A stretch of 64,000 bases of DNA from Mucilaginibacter cryoferens (GTDB lineage: Bacteria > Bacteroidota > Bacteroidia > Sphingobacteriales > Sphingobacteriaceae). The notes under the pieces were generated by a model. The model did not search any database. It was not told the DNA's origin and saw nothing but the letters and a program-made list of their open reading frames with translations. The stretch spans positions 62,001 to 126,000 of the forward strand of contig NZ_JACHCR010000018.1 of NCBI RefSeq assembly GCF_014205845.1. Direction: 5' to 3'. Of this stretch, positions 46,323 through 54,067 are shown in pieces; the first letter of the stretch is position 1, and the number at the start of each line of letters is the position of its first letter. The translations under genes and the position numbers were made by a program.

Positions 46323-47996
46323 ATGAAAAGATTTACGCTACTTACCCTTTTATTTTCCACAGTTTTACAATTTAATTATTTAACGGCGCAGGAATTACCT
46401 CAATTGAAACATGAGGGTAATATAACCAGGTTGTATGTTGATGGTAAGCCATTTATTATGGTTGCCGGAGAGTTACATAACTCTACATCATCCAATTTAA
46501 CCTATTTGGCACCCATTTTCCCCAAATTAAAGGAAATGGGACTTAATACTGTTCTCGCATCTATTGCATGGGAACAATTCGAACCTCAGGAGGGTAAATT
46601 TGATTATTCTATTATTGACGGGATCATATCCCAGGCTCGTCGAAACAAACTAAAACTTTGTCTGCTATGGTTTGGAAGCTGGAAAAACGGGCTTTCCACT
46701 TACCCGCCACTTTGGGTAAAAAAGGATTCAAAACGTTTTTTTAAACTGAAGCAAAGTAATGGAAGCACCGGCGAAGTAATTTCACCTTTTTGCAAGGAAG
46801 CGCAAATTGCAGATGCTAAGGTATTTGTGCAATTGATGAAACGAATAAAAGAAGTAGACAAGGAACATACGGTTGTAATGATCCAAGCCGAAAATGAAGT
46901 TGGGGCATTCCAGGATATAGATTACAATAAACAAGCACTGGACTTATTTCATTCCCAGGTACCGGAAACTTTAATCCGCTATTTGCAAAAAAACATCAAT
47001 AATTTAAGTCCCGAAATGAAATATGTTTGGCAAAAAAACGGGAGCAAAACCAGAGGTACATGGTCTGAAATATTTGCTGATACAATGAAAAGTGCACAAA
47101 ACTTCTTCATGACATGGCAATATGCCAAATATATAAATGAAATATGTCGCTCAGGTAAAAAAGAACTAAACCTTCCGATGTATGTCAATGCCTGGTTGGT
47201 TCAAAAAAACACTGATTTACCCGGGGTATATCCAAACGGAGGGCCAGTTTCCAGGGTAATTGATATTTACAAAGCCATTGCTCCCGACATCGATTTATGT
47301 GCACCTGATATTTATGCACCTAACTATAAAGAAATATTGTCGATGTATCATCGTTCGGATAATCCGCTTTTTATTCCCGAAAGCACTACTGAACAGTCCC
47401 GGGCTTTTTATGCCTATGCAGAACATGATGCCATTTGCTTTTCTCCTTTTGGGATTGAAGATGCTTATCCCAATTTAGCTTATCGGCAGGCCATCTCTGT
47501 AATCAATGAATTAATGCCATACATCATAAAATATCAAGGTACCGGTAAAATGCGGGGTTTTATGCGCACTAAGAACAGGACTACCGACACACTTGTATTT
47601 GGCGGGGATAAAGTAATTGTAGAATATAATAATTGGGATAATACAGGATATGGTCTGGTTATTCAAACCGCTCCGGATGAATATATAGTAGCAGGCATTA
47701 CAGCACGACTAAAATTTGAATCGGGAAATCCATCGAAAAATATTCGCCTTGGGCAGGTGTTTGAAGGGAGGTTTGAAGGAGAACAATGGGGAACTACCCG
47801 TATGCTTAATGGTGACGAAACCTGGCATCATGAATGTCTGATTATAACAGGGCGTAAAACGATGATTGCTCAAACTTTAGAAGGGCAAATAGTTCCTCCT
47901 CAACCAGGACCAAATCAACCTGCATTGGAATCAGCTAAGAATACAGAAGTTCAAACTCCTGCGGTCTATAAAGTGATCACTTATGAAATGAAATGA
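46323..47996 (+). CDS. GH35-like beta-galactosidase with DUF5597-type C-terminus
   Basis: Predicted exo-beta-galactosidase, 557 residues; the signal peptide ends near residue 22 (YLTAQ). Barrel motifs: RLYVDGKPFIMVAGELHNSTSS, ASIAWEQFEPQEGKFDYS, MIQAENEVGAF with acid/base E192 and FIPES with probable nucleophile E353. The C-terminal beta domain (ITARLKFESGNPSKNIRLGQVFEGRFEGEQW) matches the DUF5597-type end of this GH35/GH42-like group. It is the last gene of the polysaccharide locus, 27 bases after the second GH2. The downstream region has no clear + strand terminator at the expected place; a hairpin without T-run lies near 48058-48096. Confidence 0.82.
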   Translation: MKRFTLLTLLFSTVLQFNYLTAQELPQLKHEGNITRLYVDGKPFIMVAGELHNSTSSNLTYLAPIFPKLKEMGLNTVLASIAWEQFEPQEGKFDYSIIDGIISQARRNKLKLCLLWFGSWKNGLSTYPPLWVKKDSKRFFKLKQSNGSTGEVISPFCKEAQIADAKVFVQLMKRIKEVDKEHTVVMIQAENEVGAFQDIDYNKQALDLFHSQVPETLIRYLQKNINNLSPEMKYVWQKNGSKTRGTWSEIFADTMKSAQNFFMTWQYAKYINEICRSGKKELNLPMYVNAWLVQKNTDLPGVYPNGGPVSRVIDIYKAIAPDIDLCAPDIYAPNYKEILSMYHRSDNPLFIPESTTEQSRAFYAYAEHDAICFSPFGIEDAYPNLAYRQAISVINELMPYIIKYQGTGKMRGFMRTKNRTTDTLVFGGDKVIVEYNNWDNTGYGLVIQTAPDEYIVAGITARLKFESGNPSKNIRLGQVFEGRFEGEQWGTTRMLNGDETWHHECLIITGRKTMIAQTLEGQIVPPQPGPNQPALESAKNTEVQTPAVYKVITYEMK

Positions 47997-48142
47997 AAAT
48001 ATTCTTTTAAAAGTTAATTCTTGGGGGAACATAGATAGCCTCGCACCCAGCTTTTCCGACTGATCCGGTATGGCTTATCGAACCGGGCGAATCAGTGAAC
48101 CTGCTAAGCTTATCTTTCAGATTAACAAGCAGTTAAGGCATG

Positions 48143-48182
48143 AAAAAAAAGGGAAAGAATGCAAGCCGTTGCATCTTTCCCG
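48143..48182 (-). terminator. Intrinsic terminator behind the tRNA 3' fragment
   Basis: On the minus strand CGGGAAAGATGCAA and TTGCATTCTTTCCC pair over about 13 bp (one bulged base) around loop CGGC, followed by eight T. It reads away from the tRNA 3' fragment at 48185-48212, as expected for the original terminator of a tRNA gene. Confidence 0.8.
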
Positions 48183-48184
48183 TT

Positions 48185-48212
48185 CAGTACCCAGAGCGGG
48201 AATCGAACCCGC
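48185..48212 (-). other. tRNA 3'-end fragment (possible attachment-site scar)
   Basis: On the minus strand, a perfect 5-bp T-stem GCGGG/CCCGC encloses the loop TTCGATT. It is followed by a 7-base acceptor strand TCTGGGT, discriminator A and CTG in place of CCA. No ACCCAGA 5' acceptor strand, D-arm or anticodon arm occurs at the proper distance, so only the 3' end is present. With the native terminator still behind it, this fits the end of an element that integrated into a tRNA gene to the right. Amino-acid identity cannot be told. Confidence 0.6.
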
Positions 48213-48385
48213 TTTGTAAGTTCCTAATTTATAATAAGTTATAAATTACCAAAAGGTCATTCAACGATTTATACAACAACATATTTAGCCATTAATCGTT
48301 AAATACAAATATAATAAACGTTCGATCTGATAGAGAATCTTTAAAATAATTTTAAAGATGAAAATTATTTTAGAATTTTTCTTAA

Positions 48386-48583
48386 GGAGAGCTAGGGTTT
48401 TGAACCTATTGCGTTTCCGCTTCACTGATGCTGTTTTTGGTAAGTTTTGAACTTGAACACTACGAATAGCGCATTTTTTTCATTTTACCATTGGCGGAGA
48501 GTTAGGTTTGTGAACCTCGACTCTTGTGTGTTGGTAATCAGTATTTTACATTTTCAAAAGTCTTTTACTCTACGAATAGCGCA
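48386..48583. repeat. 110-bp tandem repeat with tRNA-Ser-like ends
   Basis: Two units starting GGAGAG[C/T]TAGG at 48386 and 48496 and ending CTACGAATAGCGCA at about 48460-48473 and 48570-48583. Both intervals are exactly 110 bases apart, while the middle of the units differs. Read on the minus strand, the GGAGAG end looks like a degraded tRNA-Ser 3' end (GGTTCAxAAxCC then CTCTCC). Neither unit folds as an intact tRNA. Confidence 0.55.
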
Positions 48584-48662
48584 ATAGCAAATAACTCTAA
48601 TTGTTAAGTCAAATATATAAATAATATTAAAAAAGTAAAAGTCTATTTTCTTTTATCAGCAG

Positions 48663-48690
48663 GTCGGTTCGAGCCCAGTCTGGGGAACCA
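48663..48690 (+). other. tRNA 3'-end fragment with encoded CCA
   Basis: The loop TTCGAGC is flanked by GTCGG and CCAGT (three or four pairs counting wobble), then CTGGGGA, discriminator A and CCA. No 5' half is found upstream. A related but more damaged form lies at 48768-48798 (GGTTCGAAT...CCAGTTGGGGAGCA). Both may be scars of tRNA-targeted integration. Confidence 0.45.
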
Positions 48691-48797
48691 AACTAAGGAG
48701 AACCCCATTGGATTCGAATCGATCTAAGCTATTTGTAATTCATTTAAAAGCTTCAATTGTTCCACCAAATGGTTCGAATTATGTCCAGTTGGGGAGC

Positions 48798-48832
48798 AAA
48801 TGCCATCAATTGAAAAATTGATAGCATTTTTT
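48798..48832 (+). terminator. Intrinsic terminator after a tRNA-like fragment
   Basis: AATGC-c-ATCAATT and AATTGAT-a-GCAT pair around a GAAA tetraloop with one internal mismatch, followed by T6. It sits directly behind the tRNA-like fragment at 48768-48798, the same arrangement as at 48143-48212 but on the opposite strand. Confidence 0.75.
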
Positions 48833-48899
48833 ATAATTTAAATTTTCTTACAATAATGCAGAACAGGACATTTGTAAAATTCATAAAATAGTTGAGGAA

Positions 48900-48925
48900 A
48901 CTGGTTCGAGGCCAGTATGGTATCG
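48900..48925 (+). other. T-arm-like fragment
   Basis: ACTGG and CCAGT form a perfect 5-bp stem around TTCGAGG, the standard size of a tRNA T-arm, followed by ATGGTATCG. No other tRNA parts are visible upstream. This is another probable tRNA 3' remnant, or a chance hairpin. Confidence 0.35.
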
Positions 48926-49135
48926 TATTCACGACCTTTCTTTATTCAAAACACACATTTGCTCAATAATTGGATTTGATATTGAATCAATTAAAGGATT
49001 TAAAATAGTTGTTAGTTTTATTTCCATACCTTTTGAAATAGCTGACCTCTCCGGTTTATTAAAAAAGCACTTCCTGAAAGGAATTAGGAGCCAATAATGT
49101 TTAGGCAGGTATAACTGCATTTTATTTTAGGCCCG

Positions 49136-49714
49136 CTAATGAAAAAGCTGTTTCCTGATCCGGCTTAAACTTTCCGGGGTAATACCCAGGAAAGATGCCA
49201 CATAGATAAGCGGTACACGAGCTGCAACCTGGGGAAAATCATGGATCAGCATCCTGTAACGATCCTCAGCATTGAGGCTCACTGTGGTATTCAGCCGCTG
49301 TTGTAAGCCCACATAGGCGCGCTGGAATAAGTGACGGAAATATCGCTCTAAAGCCGGGACCTGATCGTAAAGCAGGTCAAGTTCATGATGCGGCAAAAGC
49401 AAAACTTCGCTGTCCTCAATGGCTTCAATATTGACATTACCCGGCACCTGGGTAACAAAGCTGTAAAGGTCCGCAATCCAATGATCCTCCAGTGCCAGTT
49501 GAATGACATGCTCAGTACCCTCTTTGTCGATCGTAAAAGATCGAAGCGCCCCCTTTTCAATAAAATAGATGTAGCGGCTAACGTCTCCAGCTGTCAATAA
49601 AGTCCTTCTTTTTTTTACGAATCTTTTTGACATTACCTTTTCGATCTGTTCAAAATCCGACTCCGTTATTCTGGCATATTTATTAAAGTTGTCAAATAGA
49701 AAAGATGAGCGCAT
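49136..49714 (-). CDS. Crp/Fnr-family transcriptional regulator
   Basis: Cytoplasmic transcription factor with an N-terminal cyclic-nucleotide-binding-type beta-roll (about 20-125: LLTAGDVSRYIYFIEKGALRSF, EHVIQLALEDHWIADLYSF) and a C-terminal winged helix (about 140-192: DRYRMLIHDFPQVAARVPLIYVASFLGITPESLSRIRKQLF). At 192 residues it matches the short Bacteroidota Crp/Fnr subfamily. No Fe-S cysteine cluster is seen, so oxygen sensing of the Fnr type is unlikely. An inverted repeat TGCGGA/TCCGCA at 49714-49734 overlaps its start codon. It stands next to stress genes and may regulate them or the truncated esterase region; targets are unknown. Confidence 0.88.
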   Translation of the reverse strand: MRSSFLFDNFNKYARITESDFEQIEKVMSKRFVKKRRTLLTAGDVSRYIYFIEKGALRSFTIDKEGTEHVIQLALEDHWIADLYSFVTQVPGNVNIEAIEDSEVLLLPHHELDLLYDQVPALERYFRHLFQRAYVGLQQRLNTTVSLNAEDRYRMLIHDFPQVAARVPLIYVASFLGITPESLSRIRKQLFH

Positions 49715-49734
49715 GCGGATAAATTATTTCCGCA
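49714..49734. promoter_or_regulatory. Inverted repeat at the Crp/Fnr start codon
   Basis: TGCGGA and TCCGCA separated by nine bases, touching the first base of the regulator's start codon. It could be an autoregulatory operator or an mRNA hairpin that limits translation. Only the symmetry is seen; the function is a guess. Confidence 0.3.
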
Positions 49735-49736
49735 AT

Positions 49737-49970
49737 TTAAGCAGTTTTAGCCAATAGCCAATCAATAAGGTCAGCAAGTTCCTTTTCACCCACGGTATGG
49801 GCCATATCATATTCGTGGTAGGTAATGTTGCTGGTTAAAGTTTGCAGATAAGCGAGTGCATCAGTTGCATAAGTTAAAGGTAATACCGGGTCGTTTTTCC
49901 CATGGGCGATGAATATCGGCAAGTTTTGCAATTCTTCACCCGGCCTGATCAGGGGTGGATATTCCGGCAT
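49737..49970 (-). pseudogene. Truncated alpha/beta-hydrolase (esterase) C-terminus
   Basis: Encodes only the last 77 residues of a phospholipase/carboxylesterase-type hydrolase: LPIFIAHGKNDPVLPL with the acid Asp, and YDMAHTVGEKELADLIDWLLA with the catalytic His. The nucleophile elbow (GFSQG) and the whole N-terminal two thirds are missing. The frame stays open about 60 bases upstream but offers no credible start and no family sequence beyond VWSSMPEYPP. This is therefore a 5'-deleted gene and presumably non-functional. It lies 22 bases before the Crp/Fnr gene on the same strand; the deletion point near 49985-50030 borders the duplicated small gene region. Confidence 0.75.
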
Positions 49971-50044
49971 GCTTGACCATACTGTCCCGTGCCCATTAGA
50001 CCATTGGATTGTGTTGATGAATATAAAATTTCAAAAATGTAATT

Positions 50045-50130
50045 CAGGATGATAGCATGGTCAAAGTGTAACAGAATGCCTTGTACTCATTTCCGGAACA
50101 CATTGATCAACGACTCCGGAATATCCATCC
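50045..50130 (-). pseudogene. Truncated second copy of the small gene at 50087-50509
   Basis: On the minus strand this stretch reads MDIPESLINVFRK-stop-VQGILLHFDHAIIL. It aligns with the N-terminus MDIQESLTTSFQNIKNIIPKHFDHAHTL of the gene just upstream. A stop codon interrupts it after 13 codons and the similarity ends at about 50045. It is a partial tandem duplicate. The intact-looking upstream frame runs into it, so the last 13 residues of that protein are the first residues of this copy. Confidence 0.65.
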
Positions 50131-50509
50131 TTAGCCCCTTATTCGTCCATCCCAATTGATCATCTAAATAAATTTCCCTGATACCCGTTACAAAGCCCAG
50201 TCCTTTGATATTCGTTCTGGAAATCTCTGCACGGAAATAATACCAGGGGCCGTGCTCGTGCTTATGTAGCGGATAATGTTTATCAGTTGAAGAATGGATG
50301 ATAATCTTGGAGTTATATTTTCGATTCTTGGGCTCGATGGATATTCCGAGAGGCTTGACCATGTAATTCCGTGCTCTAGGTTCATGTGTTTGTGTGATAT
50401 GTATAATCAAATTGATTATAGGCGTAAGAGTATGAGCATGATCAAAGTGTTTCGGAATAATATTTTTGATATTCTGGAACGAGGTGGTCAATGACTCCTG
50501 AATATCCAA
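50087..50509 (-). CDS. Hypothetical protein, tandemly duplicated
   Basis: 140-residue protein that I do not recognise. No signal peptide or membrane segment. The central part is rich in Lys, His and Tyr (KNRKYNSKIIIHSSTDKHYPLHKHEHGPWYYF) and the end reads LGFVTGIREIYLDDQLGWTNKGLRMDIPESL. The last 13 codons are the start of a second, broken copy of the same gene, so the natural C-terminus may be lost and the present protein may be a read-through product. Neighbours give no clue to function. It may be part of the same rearranged segment as the truncated esterase. Confidence 0.5.
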   Translation of the reverse strand: MDIQESLTTSFQNIKNIIPKHFDHAHTLTPIINLIIHITQTHEPRARNYMVKPLGISIEPKNRKYNSKIIIHSSTDKHYPLHKHEHGPWYYFRAEISRTNIKGLGFVTGIREIYLDDQLGWTNKGLRMDIPESLINVFRK

Positions 50510-50718
50510 TTATATCGCTGCGAGGCTATTTTCTGATCATTTATGATAAATTACTTTTCAAATCCATGCGAATTTGGGGCGAGGTATATTGGCTGGACTT
50601 TTTTCAGCTAAGGCTATCGGATCATTAATAAACCATCTTAAAACAATTACCCTTTATTTAGCTTATATTTAAGCTGCACTTCTTGCAAGAATCTATCCCC
50701 ATTTAAGTTTTATAAATT

Positions 50719-53700
50719 ATGGCTAAAATTGTCGATAAACAATACATAATAGCCATTGGTGCGTCGGCCGGTGGACTGGAAGCTATATCCGCATTTTTTG
50801 ATTACACACCTTTGGACGCGGTATCTTATATTCTTATACAGCATCTTTCCTCAGATTTTAAAAGCCAGATGGCTAATATCCTCGCCCAACATAGTAAGTT
50901 GCGGATAATAGAAGCTATAGAAAATGTGGATATTATGGCAAACACTGTTTATCTCATTCCGAGTTCTAAATTTATGATCGTTGAAAACGGAAGGTTAATC
51001 TTATCAGACAAAAAAGACCAGCCAAGACCTTACATGACCATAGACTATTTTTTCACGTCGCTTGCTAAAGAACGTGGTAATAAAGCTATTGGCATTATTT
51101 TGTCTGGTACCGGTAACGACGGATCAAAAGGAATCGAAGCTATCAAAAACGGGGGAGGGCTGGTTATTGTTCAGGATCCAAATACCGCAGGCTTTAATGG
51201 AATGCCGTTGGCTGCCATTGAAACGGATTGCGCAGACTTAGTGTTATCTCCTAAAGCTATGCCCCAGGTTATCGAAGATTATGTTAAAAACGGTAAGTTG
51301 AAATCCTCCTCCGATCTAAAATCAGAAGAAATAACCGACGAACAATTCAGTGTTATCTTCAACTTGATCAAAGGGAATTTGCCGCTTGATTTTACTGATT
51401 ATAAACGACCTACAATTATCAGGCGAATAAAACGGCGGGTGGCTGAACATAATTTTGCTACCGTTAATAAATACATCAAATTCCTAAAAGGCAATATACT
51501 CGAGATAGAATTGCTGGCCAATGATTTTCTGATCAGTGTGACCTCCTTCTTCCGGAACCCGGAGGCCTTTAAAATCATGGAGCAAGAAGTTATTCCAGCT
51601 GTCTTTAAGAGTAACAGCGAAGTATTAAAAATCTGGGTTGCCGGTTGTGCAACTGGTGAAGAGGCTTACTCCATTGCCATTTTAGCGAAAGAGTACTTAA
51701 TGAAAAGTCCTAAAGACATTGAAGTTAAGATATTTGCTACTGATATTAATAAGGCCGCATTGGATACAGCGTCTAAAGGAATTTATCCGGTTGCCATTGA
51801 AAAAACGGTTTCAAAACAAAGGCTTCAAAATTTTTTTACTAAGGAGGACGATTCTTATAAAATTAAACATGAGATTCGAAAAATGTTGGTGTTTGCTCAA
51901 CATGATCTTGTTAGAAATCCCCCTTATTGCAATGTAGACCTGATTAGCTGTCGCAATCTGTTAATCTATTTAAATGTTGTTCTGCAAAAAAAAGTCTTTT
52001 CTATGCTGCATTTTGGTCTTAAAAAAGATGGTTACCTGTTTCTGGGGCCAAGCGAAAATGCGGCAGTTTTGAAAGACGATTTCGATGAAATCAGCAGTAA
52101 ATGGAATATCTTAAAAAGTAATAAGGCCGGAATTGCAGTAAAATTTGATGCATTTTCCTCTCATGTGATCGAAGAAGTGAAGACGAAAAAAACAGGCGTG
52201 CCTAAAAAAGACCTATTACCAGTTTCCACTTCATTGATAACAGATCAGATCAATAGTTTAATTATCAGGGAATCCGGCATTAGTGGCGTTTGCACAGATG
52301 AAGATTTGATAGTAAGACAATCTTTTGGCAACGTTTCCACTTATCTTAAAAATAAGATTTTTAATTTTAATCTCAATGAGTTGTTACCGGAGAGCATCTC
52401 CATCATTTTTAAGGCAGCGGCTCATAAAGCTCTAACATTAAATGAACGGGTAGTGTTGGAGTCTTTTGATTTGAATATGGAAGCTGATAAAAGTTCTCGT
52501 TTGGTAAATATCACTATTACCCCATTCTATTTCAACAAATCCGCAGAAAAGCTGCTTCTTATACTTTTTACAGTTCCAGGAATCTGGCATAAGGAAAAAA
52601 ATACCATCAATGTACAGGATATCAATGAGATCACCAAAGAACATTTGATTAGCCTGGAAATACAGGTGGCTGAATTAAAGCAGGAGTTGTTAGCAGCAAA
52701 TGAACGTATTGAATCTTCAGATGAAAATATGCAGTCTTTTAATGAGGAATTGCAATCAGCTAATGAAGAAATGCAATCTGCTAATGAAGAAATGCAAAGC
52801 ACCAATGAGGAACTGCAATCAGTAAATGAAGAGCTGCAAACCGTGAATAAAGAACATCAGGCTACTATCGACGAATTAACAGACATGAACGATGACCTGA
52901 ACAATTATTTTCGTAGTAATACCAATGGTCAGCTATTTGTTGACCAGGACCTGTTGCTTAAAAGATATTCTCCTGGAGCCGTTAAGCATATCAACATCCG
53001 GGAAAGTGACATTGGAAGGCCGCTTAGTAATATTACAACGAACATCAAGTTTGAAACCCTGATCGAAGATGTTAAAAGAGTAATCCTCGATGAAAAAACT
53101 ATAACCAAGGAAGCAGAGTCAATTGACGGCAAGATTTATCAGGTAATGACGATGCCTTATCTTAGGAAGGGAAGTAAAAAGTCGGATGGGGCGATCATTA
53201 GTTTCTATGATATCACAGAACTGAAAACATTGCTAAATGAATTGGACATCAGCAATGTCAATTTGCAGGAATCAATTGCTGCCCTTGAAGATGGAAAAGA
53301 CAAGGTAAGCAAGTCATTGGAAAAAGAAAAGGAGTTAAGCATTCTAAAAAGCCGCTTTGTATCTATGGCATCCCATGAATTCAGAACACCACTCAGTTCC
53401 ATTCAGTTATCGGCTTCTATCATAGAGAAATATTCAGAAACTTATCAAAACGAGAACATCGTAAACCACCTTAATAAAATTAAAATTGCTGTAGGTAATC
53501 TTACCGGGATACTGAACGACTTTTTATCATTGGAAAGGTTGGAAGGCGGAAAGGTAGAAAGCCAACTCACTACATTTGATGTCGTCAAATTCAGTGAGGC
53601 GATTACTGATGAAATGCAGATGATCGCTAAACAAAATCAGCGAATCATTTATAAGCATTCAGGTAAGTCAGGTAAAGTAAAAATTGATCAGGGCATGTTA

Positions 53701-54012
53701 AAAAATTGCGTGATGAACCTGGTTAGTAATGCTATAAAATATTCAGGAGAGGAAACGAATATCGCCTTTAATACCACTATATCTGGCACAGTTTTGACCA
53801 TCGTAGTAAAAGATGATGGAATCGGTATTCCTGTTCAGGATCAGAAGCATCTTTTTGAAGCCTTTTTCCGGGCTCATAATACCGGAACAATCCCAGGTAC
53901 TGGTTTAGGGTTAAATATCGTAACCAGGTACACTAAATTGATGAACGGTCAAATTAAGTTCATAAGCAAAGTAAATAAAGGGACAACATTTACACTCACA
54001 TTTCCCGTATAG
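50719..54012 (+). CDS. CheB-CheR-PAS hybrid sensor histidine kinase
   Basis: Large cytoplasmic signalling protein. A CheB-type methylesterase domain lies at about 8-190 with S16 (GASAGG), H42 (LIQHLSS) and GTGNDGSKG. A CheR methyltransferase domain follows at about 205-470 (RPTIIRRIKRR, LKIWVAGCATGEEAYSIAI, FATDINKAALD). A coiled coil at about 640-720 contains SxNEE[L/M]Q repeats seven residues long, followed by a PAS-like domain (about 725-835), HisKA with H886 in SHEFRTPLSS, and HATPase (VKDDGIGIPVQDQKHLFEAFFRAHN). It lacks a receiver or membrane segment. No chemotaxis genes are nearby, so a role in general stress or aggregation signalling is more likely. Its kinase core closely resembles the incomplete kinase at the right edge of the window. 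Confidence 0.93.
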   Translation: MAKIVDKQYIIAIGASAGGLEAISAFFDYTPLDAVSYILIQHLSSDFKSQMANILAQHSKLRIIEAIENVDIMANTVYLIPSSKFMIVENGRLILSDKKDQPRPYMTIDYFFTSLAKERGNKAIGIILSGTGNDGSKGIEAIKNGGGLVIVQDPNTAGFNGMPLAAIETDCADLVLSPKAMPQVIEDYVKNGKLKSSSDLKSEEITDEQFSVIFNLIKGNLPLDFTDYKRPTIIRRIKRRVAEHNFATVNKYIKFLKGNILEIELLANDFLISVTSFFRNPEAFKIMEQEVIPAVFKSNSEVLKIWVAGCATGEEAYSIAILAKEYLMKSPKDIEVKIFATDINKAALDTASKGIYPVAIEKTVSKQRLQNFFTKEDDSYKIKHEIRKMLVFAQHDLVRNPPYCNVDLISCRNLLIYLNVVLQKKVFSMLHFGLKKDGYLFLGPSENAAVLKDDFDEISSKWNILKSNKAGIAVKFDAFSSHVIEEVKTKKTGVPKKDLLPVSTSLITDQINSLIIRESGISGVCTDEDLIVRQSFGNVSTYLKNKIFNFNLNELLPESISIIFKAAAHKALTLNERVVLESFDLNMEADKSSRLVNITITPFYFNKSAEKLLLILFTVPGIWHKEKNTINVQDINEITKEHLISLEIQVAELKQELLAANERIESSDENMQSFNEELQSANEEMQSANEEMQSTNEELQSVNEELQTVNKEHQATIDELTDMNDDLNNYFRSNTNGQLFVDQDLLLKRYSPGAVKHINIRESDIGRPLSNITTNIKFETLIEDVKRVILDEKTITKEAESIDGKIYQVMTMPYLRKGSKKSDGAIISFYDITELKTLLNELDISNVNLQESIAALEDGKDKVSKSLEKEKELSILKSRFVSMASHEFRTPLSSIQLSASIIEKYSETYQNENIVNHLNKIKIAVGNLTGILNDFLSLERLEGGKVESQLTTFDVVKFSEAITDEMQMIAKQNQRIIYKHSGKSGKVKIDQGMLKNCVMNLVSNAIKYSGEETNIAFNTTISGTVLTIVVKDDGIGIPVQDQKHLFEAFFRAHNTGTIPGTGLGLNIVTRYTKLMNGQIKFISKVNKGTTFTLTFPV

Positions 54013-54067
54013 CTGTTTGCTGCAAGAATTGAATTCAGGCGTATGGGTAAGTCGTAAAATCGGTCTA

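Larger units (their letters stand above)
47997..49135. other. Gene-poor region with many tRNA 3'-end-like fragments
   Basis: 1.14 kb without a convincing protein gene. It contains several sequences that resemble the T-arm plus 3' acceptor strand of tRNAs, on both strands, none with a matching 5' half. They lie at 48185-48212 (-), 48386-48412 (-), 48496-48519 (-), 48663-48690 (+), 48768-48798 (+) and 48900-48925 (+). There is also a 110-base tandem repeat, a 9-bp perfect inverted repeat AATTTATAA/TTATAAATT at 48226-48247, and two intrinsic terminators. The best reading is a repeatedly used integration site next to tRNA genes. Confidence 0.55.

Noticed and set aside
48386..48473. Possible intact tRNA-Ser on the minus strand
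   Set aside because: The 88-base length and CTCTCC end are suggestive, but the would-be 5' end (TGCGCTA) does not pair with the 3' acceptor strand, and no anticodon arm could be drawn.
48386..48583. Integron-type attC sites
   Set aside because: The units have conserved ends and variable centres, but the inverse and core site sequences typical of attC are not present, there are no cassette genes, and no integrase gene is nearby.
48929..49120. 63-codon minus-strand frame next to the Crp/Fnr gene
   Set aside because: It lies in the scarred tRNA region, has no recognisable family, promoter or coding character, and may be chance; part of it could be a remnant of a lost gene.
52743..52850. CRISPR-like array suggested by regularly spaced repeats
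   Set aside because: The repeats are 21-base units encoding a coiled coil in frame within the kinase gene, with no spacers and no cas genes.
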